This document shows positions 45,760-56,757 of a stretch of DNA of 64,000 nucleotides, piece after piece. The notes below the pieces were generated by a model. It saw nothing but the letters and a program-made list of their open reading frames with translations. It ran no database searches and was not told where the DNA came from. Position 1 is the first letter of the stretch; each line of letters begins with the position of its first letter. The stretch comes from Ancylomarina longa. GTDB taxonomy: Bacteria > Bacteroidota > Bacteroidia > Bacteroidales > Marinifilaceae. The DNA is taken from NCBI RefSeq assembly GCF_003996985.1, contig NZ_RJJX01000003.1, positions 181,678 through 245,677 on the forward strand, read 5' to 3'. The position numbers and the translations under genes were made by a program.

Positions 45760-46125
45760 ATGATACAAACAGAAAGTAGACTATTAGTAGCAGATAACAG
45801 CGGAGCCAAAGAAGTTCTTTGTATTCGTGTGTTAGGCGGTACCAAAAAACGTTATGCTTCAATTGGTGATAAAATTGTGGTTACCGTTAAAAACGCGATC
45901 CCTAGTTCCGAATTGAAAAAAGGAACAGTAACAACAGCAGTAGTTGTTCGCACCAAAAAAGAGATTAGAAGACCAGATGGATCTTATATTCGCTTTGATG
46001 ATAATGCGTGTGTATTGTTGAACACCACTGGTGAAATGAGAGGAACCCGTATTTTTGGACCTGTTGCAAGAGAATTAAGAGATACTAATATGAAAATAGT
46101 TTCTCTAGCACCAGAAGTTTTATAA
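45760..46125 (+). CDS. rplN: 50S ribosomal protein L14
   Basis: 121 residues. Intersubunit-face protein and docking site of RsfS, which is encoded at the left end of this window. [20 protein letters not shown] start and [14 protein letters not shown] are diagnostic. Confidence 0.99.
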   Translation: MIQTESRLLVADNSGAKEVLCIRVLGGTKKRYASIGDKIVVTVKNAIPSSELKKGTVTTAVVVRTKKEIRRPDGSYIRFDDNACVLLNTTGEMRGTRIFGPVARELRDTNMKIVSLAPEVL

Positions 46126-46143
46126 TCTTTGAAACCTAGAACA

Positions 46144-46461
46144 ATGAAGTTACATATTAAAAAGGGTGATACCGTAATTGTAAATGCTGGGGAATCAAAA
46201 GGTATGGAAGGTAAAGTATTAGAAATCCTTGTTGACAAACAACGAGCTATCGTTGAAGGTGTAAACATGATTTCAAAACATACAAAACCTAATGCTGAGA
46301 ATCCTCAAGGAGGTATCGTTAAAAAAGAGGCCCCAATTCACATTTCTAATTTAAATGTGAAGGATCCTTCAACAGGAAAAGCTGCTCGTATTGGCAGACG
46401 AATGGGCGATAACAATAAATTAGTTAGATACTCAAAAACGTCAGGGGAGGAGATTAAGTAA
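46144..46461 (+). CDS. rplX: 50S ribosomal protein L24
   Basis: 105 residues from the ATG at 46144 ([23 protein letters not shown] motif); a TTG at 46129 would add five residues. Assembly initiator binding 5' 23S rRNA. Stop overlaps the rplE start by one base. Confidence 0.98.
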   Translation: MKLHIKKGDTVIVNAGESKGMEGKVLEILVDKQRAIVEGVNMISKHTKPNAENPQGGIVKKEAPIHISNLNVKDPSTGKAARIGRRMGDNNKLVRYSKTSGEEIK

Positions 46462-47015
46462 TGAGCTATATACCGACTCTTAAAAAACAATATACAGAGG
46501 AAGTTGTTCCTGCTTTAATGAAGGAATTTAACTACAAGACTGTAATGCAGGCACCTAAACTTACAAAAATTGTAATTAACCAAGGTGTTGGCCAGGCAAT
46601 CGCTGATAAGAAAATTAGCGAATTTTCTGTTAACGAACTAACTGCTATTACCGGACAGAAAGCTATTCAAACTCTTTCAACAAAGGATGTTTCGAACTTT
46701 AAGCTGCGTAAGGGCATGGCAATTGGAACAACAGTTACATTGCGTCGTGAACGTATGTACGAATTTCTTGAAAAATTAGTTCGTGTAGCGTTACCACGTA
46801 TTCGCGACTTTAAAGGAATCAGCAGTAAACTTGATGGTAGAGGTAACTATACATTAGGTATTGAAGAGCAAATTATTTTTCCTGAAATTGTTTTGGACGA
46901 AATCAACAAAATAATGGGAATGAATATTACTTTTGTAACCACTGCAAATACTGATGAAGAAGCTTATGCTTTATTAAAGCAATTTGGATTACCATTTAAA
47001 AATTTAAAAAAATAA
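46461..47015 (+). CDS. rplE: 50S ribosomal protein L5
   Basis: 184 residues. Binds 5S rRNA and contacts P-site t[22 protein letters not shown] and [20 protein letters not shown] are the family blocks. Translationally coupled to rplX. Confidence 0.99.
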   Translation: MSYIPTLKKQYTEEVVPALMKEFNYKTVMQAPKLTKIVINQGVGQAIADKKISEFSVNELTAITGQKAIQTLSTKDVSNFKLRKGMAIGTTVTLRRERMYEFLEKLVRVALPRIRDFKGISSKLDGRGNYTLGIEEQIIFPEIVLDEINKIMGMNITFVTTANTDEEAYALLKQFGLPFKNLKK

Positions 47016-47019
47016 GACG

Positions 47020-47289
47020 ATGGCTAAAGAATCAATGAAAGCTCGCGAAGTAAAGCGTCAGAAATTAGTTGAGAAATACGCTGCTAAAAGAGCTAAGCTT
47101 AAAGAGGAAGGTGATTATATCGCTCTTAGTCGTTTGCCAAAAAACTCATCACCTGTGCGTTTACACAATAGATGTAAACTTACTGGTCGCCCAAAGGGAT
47201 ATATGAGACAATTCGGTATTAGCCGTATCACTTTTCGTGAGATGGCTTCTTCTGGTCTTATTCCTGGAGTGAAAAAGGCAAGTTGGTAA
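47020..47289 (+). CDS. rpsN: 30S ribosomal protein S14 (zinc-free, long form)
   Basis: 89 residues. The long C- form of S14: it lacks the two CxxC motifs of the 61-residue zinc form and has [20 protein letters not shown] with a single Cys. C-terminal [11 protein letters not shown] is the family ending. 76 bp separate it from rpsH, the largest gap in this part of the cluster, and a hairpin sits there. Confidence 0.98.
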   Translation: MAKESMKAREVKRQKLVEKYAAKRAKLKEEGDYIALSRLPKNSSPVRLHNRCKLTGRPKGYMRQFGISRITFREMASSGLIPGVKKASW

Positions 47290-47324
47290 CCAAATTTGGT
47301 GAAAAAGAACAAATTTCTTTAAAT

Positions 47325-47349
47325 ATTGTCCCGAGCAATCGGGATCAAT
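47325..47349 (+). promoter_or_regulatory. Small hairpin with GCAA tetraloop between rpsN and rpsH
   Basis: Stem TCCCGA/TCGGGA (47329-47334 with 47339-47344) closed by a GCAA (GNRA) tetraloop and extended, past a one-base bulge, by ATTG/CAAT. A T-run follows at 47354-47360. It could be a weak terminator/attenuator, an RNA processing site, or a protein-binding site ahead of rpsH. Confidence 0.5.
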
Positions 47350-47365
47350 TTAATTTTTTTATAAA

Positions 47366-47761
47366 ATGACAGATCCAATAGCAGATTTTCTTACACGTTT
47401 AAGAAATGCGATTATGGCAAATCACAAAGTAGTTGAGCTGCCAGCATCAAACGTGAAAAAGGAAATGACAAAAATTCTTAAGGATAAAGGGTATATCCTT
47501 AACTACAAATTTGTAGATGACGGTCTTCAAGGAGTAATTAAAATTGCCTTGAAGTATCACCCAGAATCAAAAATTTCTGCAATTAAAAATCTTAAAAGGG
47601 TAAGTAAACCTGGTTTAAGAAAATATTGCGGTGCTGCTGAATTACCGAGAGTACTTAACGGTTTAGGTATTGCAATTCTTTCAACTTCTCAAGGTGTTAT
47701 GACCGATAAAGAAGCTCGTCAGAAGCATGTTGGTGGTGAAATATTGTGTTACGTTTATTAA
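47366..47761 (+). CDS. rpsH: 30S ribosomal protein S8
   Basis: 131 residues. Central-domain 16S binder, and repressor of the spc operon in E. coli. [20 protein letters not shown] start and [18 protein letters not shown] end are diagnostic. The unusual 76 bp spacer before it contains a hairpin. Confidence 0.99.
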   Translation: MTDPIADFLTRLRNAIMANHKVVELPASNVKKEMTKILKDKGYILNYKFVDDGLQGVIKIALKYHPESKISAIKNLKRVSKPGLRKYCGAAELPRVLNGLGIAILSTSQGVMTDKEARQKHVGGEILCYVY

Positions 47762-47777
47762 TTAAGGAGGATTAGAA

Positions 47778-48332
47778 ATGTCACGAATTGGAAAATTACC
47801 TATCAATTTGCCTGCCGGAGTAAGCGTAACGGTGAATAATGATAATTCAGTAATAGTTAAAGGACCTAAGGGTGAATTAACACAACAAGTTGATGCAGAT
47901 ATTAAAATTTCTGTAGAAGCTAATACAGTTGTATTGGAAAGACCATCTGAACAGAAAAGACATAAAGCCTTGCATGGTTTGTATCGTTCTTTGATGAATA
48001 ACATGGTAATCGGTGTTTCTGAAGGTTACACTATTAAGCAAGAACTTGTAGGTGTTGGATACCGTGCTACTTCTAAAGGACAACTTTTGGAGTTAGCTCT
48101 TGGATATTCTCACTTGATCCATTTGGAAATTGCTCCAGAGGTGAAAGTTACTGCAGTAACTGAGAAGCGTGCAAATCCTATTATAACACTAGAGAGTTGC
48201 GATAAGCAATTAGTAGGACAGGTTGCCGCTAAAATTAGATCATTTAGAAAACCAGAACCATACAAGGGTAAAGGTGTTAAATTTGTTGGTGAACAGCTTC
48301 GAAGAAAAGCTGGTAAATCTGCGGGTAAATAA
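47778..48332 (+). CDS. rplF: 50S ribosomal protein L6
   Basis: 184 residues, two repeated L6 domains. SRIGKLPINLPAGVSV start and the KIRSFRKPEPYKGKGVKF end are signatures. Located near the sarcin-ricin loop. Preceded by a purine-rich AAGGAGG, an unusually strong Shine-Dalgarno-like sequence for this phylum. Confidence 0.99.
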   Translation: MSRIGKLPINLPAGVSVTVNNDNSVIVKGPKGELTQQVDADIKISVEANTVVLERPSEQKRHKALHGLYRSLMNNMVIGVSEGYTIKQELVGVGYRATSKGQLLELALGYSHLIHLEIAPEVKVTAVTEKRANPIITLESCDKQLVGQVAAKIRSFRKPEPYKGKGVKFVGEQLRRKAGKSAGK

Positions 48333-48351
48333 TTTCTTAAAATAGTAAATT

Positions 48352-48708
48352 ATGGCTTTAACTAAGCAAGAAAGAAGACTTAGAATTAAAAGAAGAATTC
48401 GTAAGTCTATTTCTGGAACTGCCGAAAGACCAAGAATGTCAGTTTTTCGTTCAAATAAGCAGATTTCAGTACAGTTGATCGATGATATATCAGGAAAAAC
48501 TTTGGTTGCAACTACTTCATTGGTAAAGGATATTACTGAGAAAAAAGTGACCAAATTAGAACAAGCTGAACTAGTAGGACAAGCAATTGCTGAAAAAGCA
48601 AAAGCTGCGGGTATTACTGGTGTTGTATTCGATAGAAATGGTTATCTATACCATGGTAGAATTAAATCTTTAGCGGATGCTGCTCGTAAAGGTGGCCTTG
48701 AATTTTAA
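48352..48708 (+). CDS. rplR: 50S ribosomal protein L18
   Basis: 118 residues. 5S rRNA-binding protein with the basic N-terminus [20 protein letters not shown] and C-terminal [20 protein letters not shown]. Confidence 0.99.
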   Translation: MALTKQERRLRIKRRIRKSISGTAERPRMSVFRSNKQISVQLIDDISGKTLVATTSLVKDITEKKVTKLEQAELVGQAIAEKAKAAGITGVVFDRNGYLYHGRIKSLADAARKGGLEF

Positions 48709-48713
48709 TAATT

Positions 48714-49226
48714 ATGGCAGATATCAAAAATATTAAAACTAGCGATGCAGAGCTTAAAGATAGGCTTGTTGCAATTAATCGTGTTACTAAAGTAACAAAA
48801 GGTGGTAGAACCTTTAGTTTTTCTGCAATTGTTGTTGTAGGAAATGAAAATGGATTAGTAGGTTGGGGACTTGGTAAAGCAAATGAGGTTACTACCGCTA
48901 TTGCAAAAGGTATTGACGCTGCTAAGAAAAATTTAATTAAGGTGCCTGTTTACAAAGGAACCATTCCTCATGAACAGCTTTCAAGATATGGCGGAGCACA
49001 GGTTTTTATTAAGCCTGCTTCTCTAGGTACCGGAGTAAAAGCCGGTGGTGCTATGCGTGCTGTTTTGGAAAGTGTTGGGATAACAGATGTACTTGCAAAA
49101 TCAAAAGGTTCATCAAACCCTCATAACCTTGTGAAAGCAACCATATTAGCTCTTTCTGAATTAAGAGATGCTCATACTGTTGCGGGACATAGAGGAGTCA
49201 CATTAGATAAAGTGTTTAACGGTTAA
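48714..49226 (+). CDS. rpsE: 30S ribosomal protein S5
   Basis: 170 residues. Accuracy (ram) protein. The dsRBD-like N-terminal part carries [21 protein letters not shown]-terminal ribosomal S5 fold with [19 protein letters not shown]. Starts 5 bp after rplR. Confidence 0.99.
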   Translation: MADIKNIKTSDAELKDRLVAINRVTKVTKGGRTFSFSAIVVVGNENGLVGWGLGKANEVTTAIAKGIDAAKKNLIKVPVYKGTIPHEQLSRYGGAQVFIKPASLGTGVKAGGAMRAVLESVGITDVLAKSKGSSNPHNLVKATILALSELRDAHTVAGHRGVTLDKVFNG

Positions 49227-49238
49227 GAAAGAAGGAAA

Positions 49239-49415
49239 ATGGCTAAGATTAAAATCACTCAAATCAAGAGCAAAATCGGTAGTACCGATCGCCAGAAAAA
49301 AACCTTGCAAGCATTGGGTTTAAATAAAATCAATGCTACTGTTGAACATGAAGCTACACCTCAAATTAAAGGTATGGTGGAAAAGGTTAAACACTTGGTT
49401 TCCATTGTAGAATAA
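49239..49415 (+). CDS. rpmD: 50S ribosomal protein L30
   Basis: 58 residues. Reads MAKIKITQIKSKIGSTDRQK then a QALGLNKINATVEHE block, the short L30 of bacteria. It fits the S5-L30-L15 order with 12 bp after rpsE. Confidence 0.96.
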   Translation: MAKIKITQIKSKIGSTDRQKKTLQALGLNKINATVEHEATPQIKGMVEKVKHLVSIVE

Positions 49416-49445
49416 ATTATTGTTAATATTTAGTTTTAAATAGAT

Positions 49446-49892
49446 ATGGACTTAAGTAACTTAAAACCCGCCGCAGGATCTGTAAAGACATGTAAAAGAA
49501 TAGGTCGCGGACAAGGATCTGGAAGAGGCGGTACCTCAACAAGAGGACATAAGGGTCAGAAGTCAAGATCTGGATACTCTAAAAAAGTTGGTTTTGAAGG
49601 TGGTCAAATGCCTTTACAACGTAGAGTTCCTAAGTTTGGATTTAAAAACATTAATAGAAAAGAGTATAAAGCTATTAATATTGATGTTTTGCAGACCTTA
49701 GCAGAAAAAAGTAATATTACCACCGTAGATATTGATGTTCTTGTAAATGCCGGAGTTGCAGCAAAGAACGATTTAATCAAAATTTTGGGTAATGGTACAT
49801 TAACTGCTAAACTTGAAGTAAAAGCGCATGCATTCTCAAAATCTGCTCAATCTGCAATTGAGGCAGTAGAAGGAACAGTTGTTAAATTGTAA
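49446..49892 (+). CDS. rplO: 50S ribosomal protein L15
   Basis: 148 residues. Gly/Arg-rich N-terminus (GRGQGSGRGGTSTRGHKGQK) threading into 23S rRNA, followed by a small globular domain. Ends 9 bp before secY. Confidence 0.99.
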   Translation: MDLSNLKPAAGSVKTCKRIGRGQGSGRGGTSTRGHKGQKSRSGYSKKVGFEGGQMPLQRRVPKFGFKNINRKEYKAINIDVLQTLAEKSNITTVDIDVLVNAGVAAKNDLIKILGNGTLTAKLEVKAHAFSKSAQSAIEAVEGTVVKL

Positions 49893-49901
49893 TTATACAT
49901 A

Positions 49902-51245
49902 ATGAAAGGTTTAATAGAAACATTGAGGAACATCTGGAAGATAGAGGATTTAAGATCAAGAATCTTAACGACTCTAGCTCTTCTTTTAGTGTACCGTTTA
50001 GGTACAAAGGTTGTGTTGCCGGGAATTGATCCGGCACAGTTAGGTGCATTAAAGTCTCAAACAGCTGATGGTGTATTGGGTTTGCTTAATATGTTCTCCG
50101 GTGGAGCATTTGCAAATGCATCCATATTTGCGTTGGGTATTATGCCCTATATTTCAGCTTCTATTGTAATTCAGTTGTTGGGAATTGCTGTTCCTTACTT
50201 CCAAAAATTACAGAAAGAGGGTGAAAGTGGACATAGAAAAATTAATCAAATTACGCGTTATCTAACTGTAATAATACTTGTTCTTCAAGCACCTGGGTAT
50301 TTATTAAACTTACATTCAACTTTACCTGAAACAGCTTTTATCTTAAAAGGAACATTCTTCACGGTATCTTCGGTTATTATCCTTGCAGCAGGATCAATGT
50401 TTATAATGTGGTTGGGAGAAAAAATTACTGATAAAGGTATTGGTAATGGTATTTCAATTATCATCATGATTGGTATTATCGCAAGATTACCATTCTCATT
50501 TTTCGCTGAATTGGGATCAAAGATTGAAGGACAAGGAGGAGGATTGATTCTTTTTGTTATTGAGATTGTTGTACTGTTTCTTGTTTTTGCTGCAACAATT
50601 TTATTGGTGCAGGGAACAAGAAAAATACCAGTTCAATATGCTAAGCGTATCGTAGGAAACAAGCAATATGGTGGGGTTCGTCAGTATATTCCTTTAAAGG
50701 TAAATGCTGCTGGTGTAATGCCTATTATTTTTGCACAGGCTATTATGTTTTTACCTATGGCCTTTGTGAACTACGCTGCCTCTGATGCATTAACTGGAGT
50801 AGCAGCTGCTTTATCAAATTATACTGGATTTTGGTACAATGCTTTATTCTTTGTAATGATTGTTTTATTCACATATTTTTATACTGCGATTACAGTTAAT
50901 CCTACCCAAATGGCAGAGGATATGAAAAAGAATGGTGGCTTTATTCCAGGTATTAAACCTGGTAAAAAGACTATCGACTTTTTGGATACTGTGATGTCAA
51001 GAATAACTTTACCTGGATCTATTTTCTTGGGTTTTGTTGCAATATTACCAGCATTTGCTATGATTGCTGGTGTGAATAATCAGTTTGCACATTTTTATGG
51101 TGGTACTTCTTTGTTGATCCTTGTAGGTGTTGTTTTGGATACTTTGCAACAAATTGAATCTCATCTTCTGATGAGACATTACGATGGATTGATGAAATCC
51201 GGTAGAATAAAAGGTAAAACTCCTGGAGGAGCTGCTGCTTATTAA
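49902..51245 (+). CDS. secY: Preprotein translocase subunit SecY
   Basis: 447 residues, ten predicted membrane helices. Channel subunit of the Sec translocon. LVYRLGTKVVLPGIDP near the start and GESGHRKINQITRY in the first cytoplasmic loop, then NPTQMAEDMKKNGGFIPGIK are family signatures. Last gene before a 590 bp gap where most bacteria carry map. Confidence 0.99.
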   Translation: MKGLIETLRNIWKIEDLRSRILTTLALLLVYRLGTKVVLPGIDPAQLGALKSQTADGVLGLLNMFSGGAFANASIFALGIMPYISASIVIQLLGIAVPYFQKLQKEGESGHRKINQITRYLTVIILVLQAPGYLLNLHSTLPETAFILKGTFFTVSSVIILAAGSMFIMWLGEKITDKGIGNGISIIIMIGIIARLPFSFFAELGSKIEGQGGGLILFVIEIVVLFLVFAATILLVQGTRKIPVQYAKRIVGNKQYGGVRQYIPLKVNAAGVMPIIFAQAIMFLPMAFVNYAASDALTGVAAALSNYTGFWYNALFFVMIVLFTYFYTAITVNPTQMAEDMKKNGGFIPGIKPGKKTIDFLDTVMSRITLPGSIFLGFVAILPAFAMIAGVNNQFAHFYGGTSLLILVGVVLDTLQQIESHLLMRHYDGLMKSGRIKGKTPGGAAAY

Positions 51246-51832
51246 AATATTTTTGCTTTCTTTGCATTGATTTTTAAAAAAGCAAGGGAAGAAATTGATT
51301 TAAATGATAAATAATGATCTGGTTGTTAGAATCTTAGGTTTTAACTTAAGATTCTAACAACCAGATATTTATAATGATTTTCTGTTGGATTGATGCAAAA
51401 AGTTTTGATCTAGATAGAATTCGATAAGTCTGGTTTTGTGTTTTGTGTGTTTCTTACAAAAGACTCTAAAAGACTGTTTAAGATAATGTCTTGAAATATT
51501 GAATTAGCTCTTATGTCAGTCACAGATTCGGTAGGTATTTTCCTGTCTAAAAGACTTGAGCCGGTTGAAATCATGATAAAGATCCTCATATCCGTAATTA
51601 TCGGAAGAAATGGGAAGGTTTAAAATTGCAAGTTGGTCTTGTGTCAGCAATAGTATTATAAAGCATACAAGATGAACGAGATATAGTACTAAGTATTGGT
51701 AATTGTTTGGTTAACAGTCAATGGTGAAGTATTTTTTCTTTTAGAGCATATAGCTGTAGTTCGAAAGAAATGCAAAAAGCCTCTCGGTTTTTTAATTTGA
51801 TGAGGGAATAAACTATAAAATAAAGAAAACTT
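51246..51832. other. Gene-free interval between secY and infA, about 590 bp; expected map gene absent
   Basis: In Bacteroidota methionine aminopeptidase (map) commonly lies between secY and infA. No open frame with map features (such as its HGI or metal-ligand Asp/His motifs) is present here on either strand. Contains a perfect 20-bp hairpin near the secY end (see next entry). The remainder looks like decayed or leader sequence with no recognisable element. Confidence 0.55.
51317..51366 (+). terminator. Perfect 20-bp stem-loop after secY
   Basis: Arms 51317-51336 and 51347-51366 are exact inverted repeats around a 10-nt loop, starting 71 bp after the secY stop. There is only a short T-rich stretch after the stem, so it may be a terminator, an mRNA-stabilising structure or a remnant of an inserted element. 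Confidence 0.65.
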
Positions 51833-52054
51833 ATGGCTAAACAGCCTTCAATAGAACAAGATGGTACAATTACCGAAGCATTATCTAATGCTATGTTTCG
51901 TGTAGAACTTGAAAACGGACATGTAATTACAGCACACATTTCCGGTAAAATGAGAATGCACTACATTAAGATTTTACCTGGTGATAAAGTAAAAGTTGAA
52001 ATGTCACCGTATGATCTTACTAAAGGGCGCATTACTTTTAGATACAAAAATTAA
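51833..52054 (+). CDS. infA: Translation initiation factor IF-1
   Basis: 73 residues, one OB fold. [20 protein letters not shown] and the C-terminal [15 protein letters not shown] are diagnostic. Binds the A-site of the 30S subunit during initiation. Begins the alpha-operon part of the cluster after the 590 bp gap. Confidence 0.99.
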   Translation: MAKQPSIEQDGTITEALSNAMFRVELENGHVITAHISGKMRMHYIKILPGDKVKVEMSPYDLTKGRITFRYKN

Positions 52055-52065
52055 ATTCAATAAAA

Positions 52066-52182
52066 ATGAAAGTAAGAGCATCTGTAAAAAAACGTTCTGA
52101 AGATTGTAAAATCGTAAGAAGAAAAGGACGTTTGTATGTGATTAATAAAAAGAATCCTAAGTTCAAACAACGTCAGGGATAA
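52066..52182 (+). CDS. rpmJ: 50S ribosomal protein L36 (zinc-free form)
   Basis: 38 residues, start [20 protein letters not shown]. The zinc-binding ligands of the C+ form (CxxC...C...H) are mostly gone: only one Cys remains, with Asn-Lys and Phe where the later Cys and His would be. This is the C- paralogue type that does not hold zinc. Position between infA and rpsM is the usual one. Confidence 0.95.
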   Translation: MKVRASVKKRSEDCKIVRRKGRLYVINKKNPKFKQRQG

Positions 52183-52217
52183 TTTAGTTAACTTTGTAAT
52201 AGATAAATATTTAATTT

Positions 52218-52595
52218 ATGGCTAGAATTGTTGGAGTTGATCTGCCTCAGAACAAAAGAGGTGAAATTAGCTTGACTTACATCTATGGTATTGGTCGTAG
52301 CGCTGCTCGTCAAATTTTGAAAGAAGCGGGTATTTCGTGTGATACTAAGGTGAAAGATTGGACCGATGATGACTCTGCGAAGGTTCGTCAGGCGATTAAT
52401 GCAAGCTTTAAGGTTGAAGGAGAATTGCGTTCTTTAAATCAACTGAATATTAAACGTTTGATGGATATCGGTTGTTATCGTGGTATTCGTCACCGTATTG
52501 GATTGCCAGTGCGTGGACAGAAAACCAAAAACAACTCACGTACCAGAAAAGGTAAGAGAAAAACAGTTGCAAATAAAAAGAAAGCAGTTAAATAA
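52218..52595 (+). CDS. rpsM: 30S ribosomal protein S13
   Basis: 125 residues. [20 protein letters not shown] start, [20 protein letters not shown] near the end. Forms the head contact to L5 and to tRNA. C-terminal Lys-rich tail. Confidence 0.99.
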   Translation: MARIVGVDLPQNKRGEISLTYIYGIGRSAARQILKEAGISCDTKVKDWTDDDSAKVRQAINASFKVEGELRSLNQLNIKRLMDIGCYRGIRHRIGLPVRGQKTKNNSRTRKGKRKTVANKKKAVK

Positions 52596-52605
52596 TTGTT
52601 GAGTT

Positions 52606-52995
52606 ATGGCGAAAAAGTCAGTATCAGTAAAGAAAAAAGTGGTGAAAATTGAACCTGTTGGACAGGCTCATATCCACTCATCTTTTAACAATATTATCAT
52701 CTCCTTGACTAATAATAGTGGACAAGTAATTTCATGGTCATCCGCAGGTAAAATGGGTTTTAGAGGTTCTAAAAAGAATACTCCATATGCTGCCCAGCAA
52801 GCTGCAACGGATTGTGGAAAAGTTGCTCATGATTTAGGTTTGAGAAAAGTGAAGGTATATGTTAAAGGACCAGGTAATGGTCGTGAGTCTGCTATCCGTG
52901 CAATAAATGCATGTGGAATAGACATCGCAGAAATTGTAGATGTTACTCCATTACCACATAATGGATGTAGACCTCCTAAAAGGCGTAGAGTTTAA
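52606..52995 (+). CDS. rpsK: 30S ribosomal protein S11
   Basis: 129 residues. Platform protein. [20 protein letters not shown] and [17 protein letters not shown] are signatures; the Asn in the C-terminal HNGC is the site that is isomerised in other bacteria. Confidence 0.99.
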   Translation: MAKKSVSVKKKVVKIEPVGQAHIHSSFNNIIISLTNNSGQVISWSSAGKMGFRGSKKNTPYAAQQAATDCGKVAHDLGLRKVKVYVKGPGNGRESAIRAINACGIDIAEIVDVTPLPHNGCRPPKRRRV

Positions 52996-53118
52996 TTAAA
53001 ATTACAAGAGTTTAAGACTAGAATATTTTTTTGAAATCCTCTCAAAAAACGCGGCACTTTTTTTATTCTAATCTTAGCAAAGAATTTCTATCGTAGAAAA
53101 ATTTAAATTTAAAAAGAG

Positions 53119-53727
53119 ATGGCTAGATATATAGGACCAAAGAGTAAAATTGCAAGAAAATTTGGTGAGCCAATTTTTGGACCTGATAAGGCATTTGAAC
53201 ACAAAAACTATCCTCCAGGACAGCACGGAAATAGCCGTAGAAGAAAAAAAATGTCTGAATATGGAGTTCAGTTAAAAGAGAAACAAAAAGCCAAATATAC
53301 TTATGGTGTATTGGAGAAGCAGTTCTCAAACTTATTTAAAAAGGCCGCAAGTAGTAAAGGTATTACTGGTGAAGTTTTGTTACAACTTCTTGAAAGTCGT
53401 TTAGATAACGTTATTTTCAGATTAGGTGTTGCTCCAACAAGGTCAGCTGCTCGTCAGTTGGTTAGCCATAAACATATAACTGTTAACGGTGAAGTTTGTA
53501 ATATTCCTTCTTATTCAGTAAAATCAGGGGATATTATTGGAATTCGTGAAAAATCGAAATCTTTAGAAGTTATTGCTGATTCTTTATCAACTGCTAGATA
53601 TAACCAATCATCTTGGTTAGAATGGGATCATACCTCTCTAAGTGGTAAGTTTTTAAACATACCTGAAAGAACAGAAATTCCTGAAAATATCAAGGAACAG
53701 TTAATCGTTGAATTGTATTCTAAGTAA
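53119..53727 (+). CDS. rpsD: 30S ribosomal protein S4 (zinc-free form)
   Basis: 202 residues. Initiator of 30S assembly and, in E. coli, repressor of the alpha operon. No Cys in the N-terminal arm ([20 protein letters not shown]), so it is the C- form without the zinc knuckle. RNA-binding S4 domain [18 protein letters not shown] 123 bp spacer before it holds T-runs and an imperfect 11-bp dyad (about 53024-53075), which might be an S4 control site; this is speculative. Confidence 0.98.
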   Translation: MARYIGPKSKIARKFGEPIFGPDKAFEHKNYPPGQHGNSRRRKKMSEYGVQLKEKQKAKYTYGVLEKQFSNLFKKAASSKGITGEVLLQLLESRLDNVIFRLGVAPTRSAARQLVSHKHITVNGEVCNIPSYSVKSGDIIGIREKSKSLEVIADSLSTARYNQSSWLEWDHTSLSGKFLNIPERTEIPENIKEQLIVELYSK

Positions 53728-53748
53728 TAAATAGTTAATTAGTAATTT

Positions 53749-54741
53749 ATGGCAATTTTAGCTTTCCAAAAACCGGACAAAGTTATCATGCTCAACGCTG
53801 ATGAAAGATTCGGGAAATTCGAATTTCGTCCATTAGAGCCTGGATATGGTATTACAATTGGTAACGCCTTACGGAGAATATTACTTTCTTCTCTAGAAGG
53901 ATACGCCATCAATACCATTAAAATTCAGGGCGTAGATCATGAGTTTTCTACAATACCGGGAATCATTGAGGATGTTACCGAAATGATCCTTAATTTGAAA
54001 CAAGTACGGTTTAAACAAAAAGTTGAGGAAGTTGACAATGAGTTAGTAACTATTACTATCTCAGATCAGTCGACTTTTACAGCAGGCGATATTAACAAGT
54101 TCCTTACCGGTTTTGAGGTGTTGAATCCAGAACTTGTGATTTGCAGAATGGACAGCTCTGCCAAATTACAAATGGACTTGACAATAGGGAAAGGACGTGG
54201 ATATGTTCCTTCTATTGAAAATAAACCTGTTGATGCGGAATTTGGTGTAATACCAATCGACTCAATTTATACTCCAATTAAGAATGTAAAATTTGATGTT
54301 GAGAATTATCGTGTAGAGCAAAAAACAGATTACGAAAAACTTGTTTTTGAAATCACTACGGATGGTTCAATTCACCCAAAAGAAGCATTGAAAGAAGCTG
54401 CTAAAATTCTTATTTATCACTTCATGTTGTTCTCTGATGAAAAAATAACACTTGATTCTGACGAGAAGTTTGCAAATGAAGAATTTGATGAAGAAGTTTT
54501 ACACATGCGCCAGCTTTTAAAAACGAAATTAGTGGATATGGATCTTTCAGTTCGAGCACTAAACTGTTTAAAAGCTGCTGATGTTGACACTTTAGGAGAT
54601 TTAGTTCAGTTCAATAGAAACGACCTTCTTAAATTTAGAAACTTTGGTAAGAAATCTTTAACTGAATTGGATGATTTATTAGTATCCTTGAATTTAACAT
54701 TTGGTATGGATATTTCTAAGTATAAATTAGATAAGGAATAA
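53749..54741 (+). CDS. rpoA: RNA polymerase alpha subunit
   Basis: 330 residues. N-terminal dimerisation domain ([20 protein letters not shown], residues ~30-49) and C-terminal helix-hairpin-helix DNA-contact domain ([31 protein letters not shown]). Assembly platform for beta and beta-prime. Confidence 0.99.
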   Translation: MAILAFQKPDKVIMLNADERFGKFEFRPLEPGYGITIGNALRRILLSSLEGYAINTIKIQGVDHEFSTIPGIIEDVTEMILNLKQVRFKQKVEEVDNELVTITISDQSTFTAGDINKFLTGFEVLNPELVICRMDSSAKLQMDLTIGKGRGYVPSIENKPVDAEFGVIPIDSIYTPIKNVKFDVENYRVEQKTDYEKLVFEITTDGSIHPKEALKEAAKILIYHFMLFSDEKITLDSDEKFANEEFDEEVLHMRQLLKTKLVDMDLSVRALNCLKAADVDTLGDLVQFNRNDLLKFRNFGKKSLTELDDLLVSLNLTFGMDISKYKLDKE

Positions 54742-54747
54742 CGGAAA

Positions 54748-55290
54748 ATGAGACATAGAAAGAAATTTAATCATCTTGGAAGAAAAACTGCTCATCGTAA
54801 AGCAATGTTGGCAAACATGGCAGCTTCCTTGATTTTGCATAAAAGAATTTCAACTACTACAGCTAAAGCTAAGGCTTTAAAAATGTATGTTGAACCGCTA
54901 ATCACTAAAAGTAAATTAGATACTACTCACTCTCGTCGTATTGTATTTAGTTATTTAAAACAAAAAGAAGCGGTAACTGAATTGTTCAGAGAAGTTTCTC
55001 CAAAAATAGCTAGTAGAAATGGTGGTTATACCAGAATATTAAAAACTGGTAATCGTTTGGGGGACAATGCTGAAATGTGTTTGATAGAGTTAGTTGATTT
55101 TAACGAAACTTATATCAGCGAAAAGAAAACTGAAGCTAAAAAGTCTACCAGAAGAAGACGCTCAAGTAAGGCTGCTACAAAAGTAGAAGGAACTGAAGCT
55201 GTTGAAACAAAAGTTGAGGAATCTACTGAAACAAAAGCAGAAGAGCCTAAAAAAGCTACAGATGATACATCTAAAAAGGAAAACGAATAG
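54748..55290 (+). CDS. rplQ: 50S ribosomal protein L17 with acidic/basic C-terminal tail
   Basis: 180 residues. Normal core to about residue 130 ([39 protein letters not shown]), then a ~50-residue Lys/Glu/Ala/Thr-rich low-complexity tail, a common trait of Bacteroidota L17. Last gene of the ribosomal supercluster, followed by a strong terminator. Confidence 0.98.
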   Translation: MRHRKKFNHLGRKTAHRKAMLANMAASLILHKRISTTTAKAKALKMYVEPLITKSKLDTTHSRRIVFSYLKQKEAVTELFREVSPKIASRNGGYTRILKTGNRLGDNAEMCLIELVDFNETYISEKKTEAKKSTRRRRSSKAATKVEGTEAVETKVEESTETKAEEPKKATDDTSKKENE

Positions 55291-55310
55291 TTAATCTTTT
55301 TCAAAGAACG

Positions 55311-55341
55311 AAGGGGTAAAGTTTAGCTTTATCCCTTTTTT
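55311..55341 (+). terminator. Terminator of the ribosomal supercluster
   Basis: Stem 55311-55321 with 55327-55337 (one G-U pair) and a U-run, 20 bp after rplQ. Confidence 0.85.
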
Positions 55342-55404
55342 AGTACCCTAGAAAAATTGCATACGATTGCGTTATATTATTTTTATTATTAATAAAACTT
55401 TTAA

Positions 55405-56703
<1,299 letters not shown>

Positions 56704-56720
56704 ATTTTCTTCATGTATAC

Positions 56721-56757
56721 AAAAAAAAAGGGATTTTTTTAAAATCCCTTTTTTTTT
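56721..56757. terminator. Bidirectional terminator between eno and the receiver gene
   Basis: A-run, GGGATTTT/AAAATCCC stem and T-run between convergent genes; works in both orientations. Confidence 0.9.

Noticed and set aside
51480-51830. Possible decayed map gene in the secY-infA gap
   Set aside because: No frame shows any methionine aminopeptidase motif even allowing frameshifts; only a profile search could reopen this.
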